Assembly (NCBI GenBank): GCA_033856235.1
Contig: JAWVFI010000078.1
Span: forward strand, 68,030 to 132,029
Source: DASXRU01 sp033856235
GTDB lineage: Bacteria; Acidobacteriota; Blastocatellia; Pyrinomonadales; Pyrinomonadaceae
Reading direction: 5' to 3'
Length of the DNA: 64,000 nucleotides
The stretch's first letter is position 1. Every line of letters starts with the position of its first letter. The position numbers and the translations under genes were made by a program. Positions 14,275 through 20,446 of this stretch are shown piece by piece. The notes under the pieces were generated by a model. It searched no databases. It had not been told where the DNA came from and saw nothing but the letters and a program-made list of their open reading frames with translations.

Positions 14275-15072
14275 ATGGGTGAAGGCAACACAACCCGCGA
14301 CCGCATCCGCGCCCTCGTGCGAGACGTACTCAGCAAAGCTGGGCCAGCCGAGGATGCCACCGAGAGCCAGGCCGCGGCTTCGCCGCCAGCCAGCCGTTTC
14401 ACTGAATTTGCCCCGAAAAATTTGCCCACGACCCAACCAGCTTTTACCCGGGATGAATCATCGAAGCGCGTCATCACCGAAGACGATGTGCGGGGTCTGG
14501 AAAAAGGGGCCGTTTTGCGCATCGCTGAGGGCGCCCGGCTTACTCCGCTCGCCGCCGATATCGTCAGCGAACGCCAAATTGAAATAGTGCGGCGCGTGCC
14601 GCGAAGTGGTTCCAAAACGTCGCGGATGGTTGCGGTGGGTGCAGACCACGGTGGCTTTCCGATGAAGGAAGAGCTAAAGACGTTTCTGTCGGAACTGGGA
14701 CATCGGGTCCATGATTTCGGCACCAACTCCGACGCGGCGGTTGACTACCCGGACTTTGCCCATGCCGTCGCGCGAGCTGTTGCGGAGGGCACGGCGGAAG
14801 TAGGGATTGTAATTGACGGCGCCGGCGTCGGCAGTGCCATGACGGCGAACAAAGTGCCCGGCGTGCGCGCCGCGGCTTGCTATTCCGCTGAGGTCGCACG
14901 CAACTCGCGCGAGCACAACGATGCGAACGTGTTGACGCTAGGCAGCAAGACGATCACCAGCGCCCAGATGCGCGAGATTGTCGGCGCCTGGTTGGGAACT
15001 GAAATCACCGAAGACCGGCATCGCAAAAGAGTTTCCAAGATCGAAGCCATCGAACGACAGTATCAGCGCTAG
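14275..15072 (+). CDS. rpiB: RpiB-family sugar-phosphate isomerase with microcompartment-like N-terminal extension
   Basis: The C-terminal ~149 residues are RpiB/LacB: MVAVGADHGGFPMKEELK, DFGTNSDAAVDYPDFAHAVA and AARNSREHNDANVLTLGSK-like AEVARNSREHNDANVLTLG. RpiB interconverts ribose 5-phosphate and ribulose 5-phosphate. The usual catalytic Cys of the CGTGIG loop is replaced: the loop reads IDGAGVGSAM, with Asp181 at that place. About 116 residues precede the core: an amphipathic helix (TRDRIRALVRDVLSKAG), an Ala/Pro-rich linker, and a segment VITEDDVRGLEKGAVLRIA with GARLTPLAADIVSERQI. That last motif resembles the N-terminal part of EutT and other microcompartment proteins (from memory). 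The layout is that of cargo with an encapsulation peptide. ATG 14275 abuts a repeat arm; a GTG at 14242 inside the arm is less likely. Confidence 0.88.
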   Translation: MGEGNTTRDRIRALVRDVLSKAGPAEDATESQAAASPPASRFTEFAPKNLPTTQPAFTRDESSKRVITEDDVRGLEKGAVLRIAEGARLTPLAADIVSERQIEIVRRVPRSGSKTSRMVAVGADHGGFPMKEELKTFLSELGHRVHDFGTNSDAAVDYPDFAHAVARAVAEGTAEVGIVIDGAGVGSAMTANKVPGVRAAACYSAEVARNSREHNDANVLTLGSKTITSAQMREIVGAWLGTEITEDRHRKRVSKIEAIERQYQR

Positions 15073-15090
15073 TGTTCAACCCGGAATAGT

Positions 15091-15123
15091 GTAGGGGCGG
15101 TACTCCGTGGCCGCCCCTTTTTT
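15091..15123 (+). terminator. Intrinsic terminator after rpiB
   Basis: GGGGCGG (15094-15100) pairs with CCGCCCC (15111-15117) and is followed directly by six T (15118-15123). The sequence is a single arm of the TGTAGGGG repeat family, showing that this repeat can serve as a terminator. Confidence 0.85.
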
Positions 15124-15136
15124 CACCAATCTAATT

Positions 15137-15338
15137 TCCCCTCCCACTGGGAGGGCTAGGGGAGGGCTTGGGCGATCAATCGTTATCCTTCACTGCGCGG
15201 CATCCAGTTCCTGGACAGACCTAATACATGCGCGAGCTAAGATGATTGATCACAAAGGGCGCGCGGCCATCGAGGCCGCGCGATTATCTTGAGGTTGGAG
15301 TCGCGTAAGCCCTCCCCAACCCCTCCCAGCGGGAGGGT
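15137..15338. repeat. CTCCC/GCGCGGCC composite repeat, copy 1
   Basis: Outer arms at 15138-15171 (CCTCCCACTGGGAGGGCTAG onward) and 15307-15338 (AGCCCTCCCCAACCCCTCCC onward) enclose a GC-rich palindrome GCGCGGCCATCGAGGCCGCG (15261-15282). Other copies are at 25500-25725, 28066-28322 and 59791-60052. It fills the rpiB-deoC gap; nothing else is seen. Confidence 0.88.
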
Positions 15339-15408
15339 CATTGAAATACAGAGAACCTCAACCACCTAATACCCCTACACAACGACGCCTCGCTTCAGGC
15401 ATGCTAGA

Positions 15409-16320
15409 ATGTTCCCAGCAATGCCTTACACCAACAACGGCGATTTGGAGCTTTTGGTAGAGCAGATTACGGACGTTATCGTGTCGCGTCTGAATGGCGA
15501 GGGGCACGATCAGGCGGCCATGTGCGGCTGCACCTCAGAATGCTTTAACCGTTGTCCGGAGCGCTTGCACCGCGTTATCGACGCCGGCGCCGCGCGCATC
15601 GGCCTGGTGCTGGGCCAGGCAACAACTGCCAGAGATTGGGCGAGCCTGATCGACCACACTCTCCTGAAACCAGAAGCCACCGACGAAGACATCAAGAAAC
15701 TCTGCGAAGAAGCCGCGCGTTTTCATTTCGCTTCGGTCTGCGTTAATCCGACGTGGGTCCAGGCTGCTGCCTGCAACCTGCGCGGCAGCGGAGTTCCCGT
15801 TTGCACCGTGATTGGATTTCCGTTGGGGGCGACGCTACCCGACGTCAAAGCCTACGAAGCGCGGCGGGCCATTTTTGACGGCGCGCGCGAAGTGGACATG
15901 GTAATCAACGTCGGTGCTTTGAAGAGCGGCGATGACTGCCTGGTGGAGCACGATATCCACTCCGTGGTCCAGGTGGCTCACGAATCAAATGTCACCTGCA
16001 AAGTGATCATCGAAACGGCTTTGCTGACTGATGACGAAAAAGTACGCGCCTGCATTGCAGCGAAAAATGCCGGGGCCGATTTCGTCAAAACCTCCACCGG
16101 ATTTTCCAAAGGCGGCGCCACCGTCGCCGACATCGCCCTGATGCGCCGCACCGTCGGTTCTGAATTGGGCGTGAAAGCTTCCGGCGGCGTCAAAGGTTTG
16201 GAAGACGCGCGCGCCCTGGTCGAAGCGGGAGCCACCCGCATCGGCGCGAGCGTCGGCGTGAAGATCGCGCAGGAAGCCGCGGGCGTGAAAAGCAACGGCG
16301 GCCCGGGCTCGGCGTATTGA
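15409..16320 (+). CDS. deoC: Deoxyribose-phosphate aldolase with microcompartment-like N-terminal extension
   Basis: DeoC cleaves deoxyribose 5-phosphate to acetaldehyde and glyceraldehyde 3-phosphate. The class I aldolase core begins at LIDHTLLKPEATDEDI (residue ~80) and includes VCTVIGFPLGATLPDVKAYE, EVDMVINVGALKSGD (Asp163), CKVIIETALLTDDEK and the Schiff-base lysine in ADFVKTSTGFS (Lys227), ending with ASGGVKGLEDARAL. Ordinary DeoC is about 220 residues; this one is 303. The extra ~75 residues start with an amphipathic helix (DLELLVEQITDVIVSRLNG), followed by a Cys-rich stretch CGCTSECFNRCPERLHRVID. A helix plus linker ahead of an enzyme core is typical of bacterial-microcompartment cargo, and acetaldehyde is a typical sequestered intermediate. 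No shell gene is in the window. ATG 15421 is an alternative start that keeps the helix. Confidence 0.94.
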   Translation: MFPAMPYTNNGDLELLVEQITDVIVSRLNGEGHDQAAMCGCTSECFNRCPERLHRVIDAGAARIGLVLGQATTARDWASLIDHTLLKPEATDEDIKKLCEEAARFHFASVCVNPTWVQAAACNLRGSGVPVCTVIGFPLGATLPDVKAYEARRAIFDGAREVDMVINVGALKSGDDCLVEHDIHSVVQVAHESNVTCKVIIETALLTDDEKVRACIAAKNAGADFVKTSTGFSKGGATVADIALMRRTVGSELGVKASGGVKGLEDARALVEAGATRIGASVGVKIAQEAAGVKSNGGPGSAY

Positions 16321-16346
16321 TTACCTTCCTCTGACTTCTTCCGATT

Positions 16347-16562
16347 TCACAGACGATTGAATTCTTCGTGGCTAAGGCGAGCCTGCCGCAAGATGCTCCT
16401 TAATGTTCCCGGTGCGACATCGCGATGCTTAGGAACCGTGGCGGTGAGGGTTCCTTCGCTGGTTGTCTTCGCAAACTTTGCATGGCTTCCCGTCTGGCCA
16501 ACCTGAATAAATCCAGCTGCTTCGAGTTTACGCTTAACCTCGCGATAAAGAACTGGCTTCAT
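16347..16562 (-). CDS. hicA: HicA-family mRNA interferase toxin
   Basis: A 71-residue double-stranded-RNA-binding-fold toxin. It shows the family layout LYREVKRKLEAAGFIQVGQT, then GSHAKF with the catalytic histidine (His27), then TATVPKHRDVAPGTLRSILR with QARLSHEEF. HicA cleaves mRNA and is neutralised by HicB. Its ATG overlaps the stop of the upstream hicB by 4 nt, so the antitoxin gene comes first. The pair and the DUF433 gene upstream form a three-gene minus-strand cassette between deoC and a deoC remnant. Confidence 0.93.
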   Translation of the reverse strand: MKPVLYREVKRKLEAAGFIQVGQTGSHAKFAKTTSEGTLTATVPKHRDVAPGTLRSILRQARLSHEEFNRL

Positions 16563-16765
16563 GCCGCTCTTACTTCAATTTCCAGGGAGCGAACATGCGG
16601 AGCAATCGTGGCTACCGGTGGCGTAAAGTGAAGCTCCAGCGCATCACGAAGGCTTTCAAGCGCCTCGTCCTCAGTTTTCCCCTGACTCGCAACATCAACC
16701 TCGACGCATTGAGCTACGAACCATTCGTCCTCTTGCCAAATGCTGGCGGTGAATTTCTGTTTCAT
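16559..16765 (-). CDS. hicB: HicB-family antitoxin
   Basis: A 68-residue partner of HicA. It has the HicB/UPF0150 RNase-H-like core: FTASIWQEDEWFVAQCVEVD, then VASQGKTEDEALESLRDALE with LHF. It lacks an obvious C-terminal DNA-binding domain, so autoregulation may need another factor, possibly the adjacent DUF433 protein (inference). ATG 16765 follows AGGTGGAG at 7 nt spacing; a longer reading from 16801 runs into the DUF433 gene and is not needed. Its first base is separated from the DUF433 stop by a single nucleotide. Confidence 0.92.
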   Translation of the reverse strand: MKQKFTASIWQEDEWFVAQCVEVDVASQGKTEDEALESLRDALELHFTPPVATIAPHVRSLEIEVRAA

Positions 16766-16766
16766 C

Positions 16767-16970
16767 TTATTGCTCCACCTTCTGAATTGACATTCGTTCA
16801 AGAATCTTGAGAGCGTGTTCGCGACTTACGGCAGGAAAGTCATCCAGAAACTCGTCGAGAGTATCGCCACCTTCGAGATAGTCGAACAGAGACTGCACCG
16901 GCACGCGCGTACCAGCGAAAACCGGCGTCCCTCCAAGAATGTCGTCAGAACGATTAATTGAGGCAGTCAT
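16767..16970 (-). CDS. DUF433 protein, probable VapB-type antitoxin-like DNA-binding protein
   Basis: A 67-residue DUF433 protein: DILGGTPVFAGTRVPVQSLF, then DYLEGGDTLDEFLDDFPAVS and REHALKILE. DUF433 proteins have a small winged or antitoxin-like helical fold and are commonly encoded beside toxins. Here it precedes hicB and hicA with near-zero spacing, so it may be a third regulatory component of this module. A longer open frame extends upstream to 17288 but is antisense to the deoC remnant and has no family similarity, so I start at ATG 16970, preceded by a weak AAGAAAG. Confidence 0.88.
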   Translation of the reverse strand: MTASINRSDDILGGTPVFAGTRVPVQSLFDYLEGGDTLDEFLDDFPAVSREHALKILERMSIQKVEQ

Positions 16971-17050
16971 TAGCGTTTCTTTCTTGCTGGAATCATAGCA
17001 AGTTTTTGTCGCCTTGGGCAGATGGGTCTCTACACTAACATGTCTCAGGG

Positions 17051-17190
17051 TTTCCGGCGTGAAGGGTCTGGACGACGCGCGCCAGCTAGTTGAGGCCGGA
17101 GCCACGCGCATCGGCGCCAGCGTTGGTGTCAGGATCGCACAGGCAGCCGCCGGCGTAGAAAGCAACGGTGTTGCGGCTGCTGCGTATGGA
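17051..17190 (+). pseudogene. Remnant of a second deoC, C-terminal end only
   Basis: Translated in frame, this stretch gives SGVKGLDDARQLVEAGATRI and GASVGVRIAQAAAGVESNG. It matches the C-terminal 46 residues of the intact deoC at 35 of 46 positions. Nothing upstream encodes the rest of the aldolase; the match begins abruptly near 17051. It is therefore a duplicated or recombined deoC tail, with the HicAB/DUF433 cassette lying between intact gene and remnant. Too diverged for a recent tandem duplication of the neighbouring copy. Confidence 0.8.
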
Positions 17191-17340
17191 CTTCCTACCT
17201 CGCTTCCAGACCGCAGCGACCCATCAGTAGCTCCGGTTCCGTCTTGATTCACCCACGATTTTTGCTGATTGACAGGTACGTCCGACACCGCTACGATACG
17301 AACGCTTCGGCATTTTCTTCACATCGAAAGGAGCCTCACT

Positions 17341-17880
17341 ATGTTTAGGACCCTCCAACTCCTACTCGGCATCGCAGTCTTGTCTTTGGGATCTATTGCA
17401 ATAGCCCAACAACCCGCGTTTGCAGTCAAACGCCTCGCGCCTCAAACCGAACTGAAGGGGACCTTCAATCGGATATCTAAAGAGTTGGAGATAGAAAAGG
17501 GTCTCCCGGTAAAGGATTTTTCTAGTCTGGAGACTGCTCTTAATGTGATGGAAGGGCAAGGGTACACCACAGAGGGTTTGGCAAGGCTAAAAACAATTCT
17601 CACTAATACTTACCAGGGCGGAGAAGACCTAACCATTGTGGAGCCGGGTCCCTCCGACGCTTTAGTCGAGATCGTGGAGCAGGCCCCGCGGATCAAATTT
17701 AAAATACTTTCCACTGATTTAAGTAAGTTCAAATCATTTGATCAGGCACTCTCCCAACCAGATACGCAGAAGGTTTGTGAGAGAGTAGGCACCGGCTCCT
17801 GCAGAATCTGTGATGGCAAGGTGTACTGCTTCATAAGAAACCTTCTGAGATCCAGAGTGGGCAATGCCAACAAACAATAA
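17341..17880 (+). CDS. Exported hypothetical protein with C-terminal cysteines (179 aa)
   Basis: Not recognised. The start is clear: AAAGGAG lies 7 nt before ATG 17341. A signal peptide (MFRTLQLLLGIAVLSLGSIA, cleavage near IAQQ) is followed by a helical region with a repeated K/E-rich pattern (FNRISKELEIEKGLPVKDFS). The C-terminus holds CERVGTGSCRICDGKVYCFI, four cysteines in 17 residues with a CxxC, suggesting a metal site or disulfides. The last 17 nt overlap the next gene, so the two are translationally coupled. Base composition is lower in GC than the neighbours, suggesting acquired DNA downstream of a toxin-antitoxin cassette. Confidence 0.82.
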   Translation: MFRTLQLLLGIAVLSLGSIAIAQQPAFAVKRLAPQTELKGTFNRISKELEIEKGLPVKDFSSLETALNVMEGQGYTTEGLARLKTILTNTYQGGEDLTIVEPGPSDALVEIVEQAPRIKFKILSTDLSKFKSFDQALSQPDTQKVCERVGTGSCRICDGKVYCFIRNLLRSRVGNANKQ

Positions 17881-18520
17881 CTTACCGGAAAAGTTTCCTG
17901 AGGATTGGCTTAAACAGCTAAAGGACGCTCTAAGACAGGACACTAGAAAAGCTCTATTGTGGACTCTTCTGGGAAGTTCTGTAGTTGCTTCAGTAGTTAC
18001 CGCAGGGGCTAATATGATCCTGGAGACTATGAAACTGAATAACACCGCTGAGATAGAAAAGTATAAAGCGTGTTTGGATTTAAGAAGGGAAGAAGTGAAA
18101 GAACTCCGTACGGTTTATTCGACCGTAGCGCAAAAGCTTCGCCAGTTCGAGAAAGACTTCGACAACTGCCTTACGACGTGCGAAGACGCTTCCGACACCC
18201 GTAAGAAGAAGCGACAGAGTCCGCGCGATGCATATGATGCACTTATTGCGGCGGCAAAGGGCTTGGCTGAGATACAAGCGTTAGCAAGAGATACGAGAGT
18301 CAGTGCCGATCTTAGGTCAAGCTTGCTTGATATGAATGAACGAGTGATAAGAAATATTTCCGCGACGTTGGACAATGACCGTCAGCTCGCAAAGATTGAC
18401 AAGCTCCCTGAATTTGTAGCCTCAGGAAGAACTGATCTTCAGCCTAAGATAGTTCAAATCAAGGTTCAAATGGAGACGGCGACTAAGTCCTTGAAAGCCG
18501 AGTCCTGTAATTCAAACTAA
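17864..18520 (+). CDS. Membrane-anchored coiled-coil hypothetical protein (218 aa)
   Basis: Not recognised. One membrane helix lies at about residues 30-52 (ALLWTLLGSSVVASVVTAGA). It is preceded by a charged amphipathic stretch, so the N-terminus is probably cytoplasmic. Long charged helices follow, likely coiled coil (REEVKELRTVYSTVAQKLRQ and later RSSLLDMNERVIRNISATLD). Cysteines in ACLDL, NCLTTCED and at the C-terminus could pair. It overlaps the end of the secreted protein gene by 17 nt. Exported partner plus membrane coiled coil suggests a small envelope complex; function is open. A+T content is above average for the window. Confidence 0.8.
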   Translation: MPTNNNLPEKFPEDWLKQLKDALRQDTRKALLWTLLGSSVVASVVTAGANMILETMKLNNTAEIEKYKACLDLRREEVKELRTVYSTVAQKLRQFEKDFDNCLTTCEDASDTRKKKRQSPRDAYDALIAAAKGLAEIQALARDTRVSADLRSSLLDMNERVIRNISATLDNDRQLAKIDKLPEFVASGRTDLQPKIVQIKVQMETATKSLKAESCNSN

Positions 18521-18670
18521 TCTTCAAAACCGCTCACAACTCCTCGGATTTCTGAGCGCACCTTTCCGACTGCAGCTGCCCAATCCTCTCGTTTCATATA
18601 GATCGTTCTCTGATTAGAATCTTTCCCTTGAAACCTTCCTACCTTTCCGTCTATTCTCCACGCAGTCCCA

Positions 18671-19963
18671 ATGGCCAAAAAAAATCTACTAGCCGTGATT
18701 CTGGGCGGAGGCGCCGGGTCGCGCTTGTTCCCTTTAACGTCGCAGCGCTCTAAACCCGCCGTTCCGCTGGGCGGGAAATATCGTCTGGTCGATGTTCCTA
18801 TTTCCAACTGCATTAACTCCGATGTGATTCGCATCTTTGTGCTGACACAGTACAACTCTGCTTCGCTTAACCGGCACATCGCGCAGACTTATCGCTTCTC
18901 TCCTTTTGCCGAAGCCTTCGTGGAAATTCTGGCGGCGGAACAAACACCGGAAAGTCCGCAGTGGTTTCAGGGAACGGCCGACGCGGTGCGCCAGGTTCTG
19001 CCGCATATCAGCGACTGGGGCATCGACACGCTTTTGATTCTGTCCGGCGATCATCTGTATCGGATGGACTATCGCGAATTCCTGAAACGTCACTACGAAA
19101 CTGAAGCGGACGTGACCGTGTCCGTGATTCCCTGCTCGCCCCAAGCGGCATCGGAGTTTGGCCTGCTGAAGACCGACGCCAGCGGTCGTATCATCGAGTT
19201 CAGCGAGAAGCCCACCGGCGATGCCCTCGCGGCGATGCGCGTCGATACAACCAGCCTGGGTTTGGATGCTCAACAGGCGGCGGCTCGGCCGTTCCTGGCC
19301 TCGATGGGAATTTATGTTTTCAAGTACGATCGGTTGGCCCAGCTTTTGAGAGACGACAGCTCGCGTCTGGATTTCGGCCGCGAAGTGATCCCGGCGGCCA
19401 TAAAATCAGGGCCGGTCCAGGCTTTCATGTTCGATGGCTATTGGGAAGACATTGGAACGATTGGCGCTTTCTACAAAGCCAATTTGGATATGACTTCCAA
19501 GATTCCGCCTTTCAATCTCTTCGACGCCGAAGCGCCATTGTTTACCAGGGGCCGCTATCTCCCGCCCTCGAAGATGGACGAATGCGAAATCAGCGATTCG
19601 ATAGTCAGCGACGGCTGCATCATTAACGGGGCGAAAATCAATCAGTGTGTGATCGGATTGCGCAGCCGTATTGGCGCCGGGGCGCGCATCGATGCTTCAT
19701 ACATCATGGGCGCTGACTATTACCAGTCGCTCGAAGAATTGCGGGACGATCATCTGGCGGGACGACCTCGCGTGGGCATCGGCGAGCGTTCGGTGATCAA
19801 TCGTGCCATCGTGGACAAGAACGCGCGCATCGGCGCCGGCGTCCAGCTGGTGAATGAAGCCGGCATCGAAAACGCTGACGGCCCTGACGGCAGTTATTAC
19901 ATACGAGACCGAATCATCATCGTGCCGAAGAATGCCGTGGTTAAGGACGGCACGGTCGTTTAA
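18671..19963 (+). CDS. glgC: Glucose-1-phosphate adenylyltransferase GlgC
   Basis: Makes ADP-glucose from glucose 1-phosphate and ATP, the committed step of bacterial glycogen synthesis. The N-terminal pyrophosphorylase motif is VILGGGAGSRLFPLTSQRSK with PAVPLGGKYRLVDVPISNC. The segment VLTQYNSASLNRHIAQTY is closest to the plant/cyanobacterial-type sequences as I remember them. The catalytic and substrate segments DHLYRMDYREFL, IEFSEKPTGDAL and FDGYWEDIGTIGAF are present, and a left-handed beta-helix C-terminal domain (CIINGAKINQCVIGLRSRIG) completes the 430 residues. It stands alone; no other glg gene is nearby. The 150-bp gap upstream shows nothing notable. Confidence 0.96.
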   Translation: MAKKNLLAVILGGGAGSRLFPLTSQRSKPAVPLGGKYRLVDVPISNCINSDVIRIFVLTQYNSASLNRHIAQTYRFSPFAEAFVEILAAEQTPESPQWFQGTADAVRQVLPHISDWGIDTLLILSGDHLYRMDYREFLKRHYETEADVTVSVIPCSPQAASEFGLLKTDASGRIIEFSEKPTGDALAAMRVDTTSLGLDAQQAAARPFLASMGIYVFKYDRLAQLLRDDSSRLDFGREVIPAAIKSGPVQAFMFDGYWEDIGTIGAFYKANLDMTSKIPPFNLFDAEAPLFTRGRYLPPSKMDECEISDSIVSDGCIINGAKINQCVIGLRSRIGAGARIDASYIMGADYYQSLEELRDDHLAGRPRVGIGERSVINRAIVDKNARIGAGVQLVNEAGIENADGPDGSYYIRDRIIIVPKNAVVKDGTVV

Positions 19964-19983
19964 GCAAAAACAAACGCCCTAAT

Positions 19984-20057
19984 TTGTAACGCAAACTGTT
20001 AGTTTGCGATGGTGAGGAACGATTCAGGGCGCGCGCAAACTAACAGTTTGCGTTACA
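19984..20057. repeat. CGCAAACT-type inverted repeat pair
   Basis: TTGTAACGCAAACTGTTAGT (arm 19984-20008) faces ACTAACAGTTTGCGTTAC (right arm 20034-20056), 25 bp apart. Each arm is an internal palindrome CGCAAACT-GTT-AGTTTGCG. A near-identical pair lies 360 bp downstream at 20363-20432, so both flank the 85-aa gene. Confidence 0.9.
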
Positions 20058-20068
20058 GAGAATAAAAA

Positions 20069-20326
20069 ATGGCTCGAGGCTGGGAAAGCAAAAGCGTCGA
20101 AGCGCAACAGGAGGGGGCAGTGGATCGCCCTTCGGAGTCATCCGCCTCCGCCCGAGACCACTCACCGGAAGCTCGCGCGAGGCGAGAACGCCTACTGTCC
20201 CTGCGCATGTCTCGCACGCGCATGCTGCAACAACTGGAAACCGCCACCCACCCCAGACATCGCGAAATGCTGCAAAAGGCCCTGGGAACAATCGAAGCTG
20301 AGCTGGAACACGAAAGCGAAAGCTAG
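20069..20326 (+). CDS. Small charged hypothetical protein (85 aa)
   Basis: Not recognised. An Arg/Glu-rich, hydrophilic protein with a likely disordered N-terminal half (Ser/Ala/Glu-rich) and a helical C-terminal half (MSRTRMLQQLETATHPRHRE, then MLQKALGTIEAELEHES). No signal or membrane segment. It is flanked on both sides by CGCAAACT-type inverted repeat pairs. I accept it as a gene because the helical pattern ATHPRHREMLQKAL looks protein-like, but the support is limited and no ribosome binding site is evident. Confidence 0.55.
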   Translation: MARGWESKSVEAQQEGAVDRPSESSASARDHSPEARARRERLLSLRMSRTRMLQQLETATHPRHREMLQKALGTIEAELEHESES

Positions 20327-20362
20327 CGTATATATTCTCAGCAGTCGTTCCAGGTTCGTTTA

Positions 20363-20432
20363 TGTAATGCAAACTGTTAGTTTGCGACCTGGCCAGGGAT
20401 TCAACGATCGCAAACTGACAGTTTGCGTTACG
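20363..20432. repeat. CGCAAACT-type inverted repeat pair
   Basis: GTAATGCAAACTGTTAGTTT (arm 20364-20387) faces GATCGCAAACTGACAGTTTG and GCGTTAC (20408-20431). It ends two bases before the GGAGG ribosome binding site of the next gene. Confidence 0.9.
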
Positions 20433-20446
20433 CGGAGGTTTTGTAG

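Noticed and set aside
16970..17288. The N-terminal extension of the DUF433 open frame
   Set aside because: It is antisense to the deoC remnant and has no similarity to DUF433; the family begins at ATG 16970.
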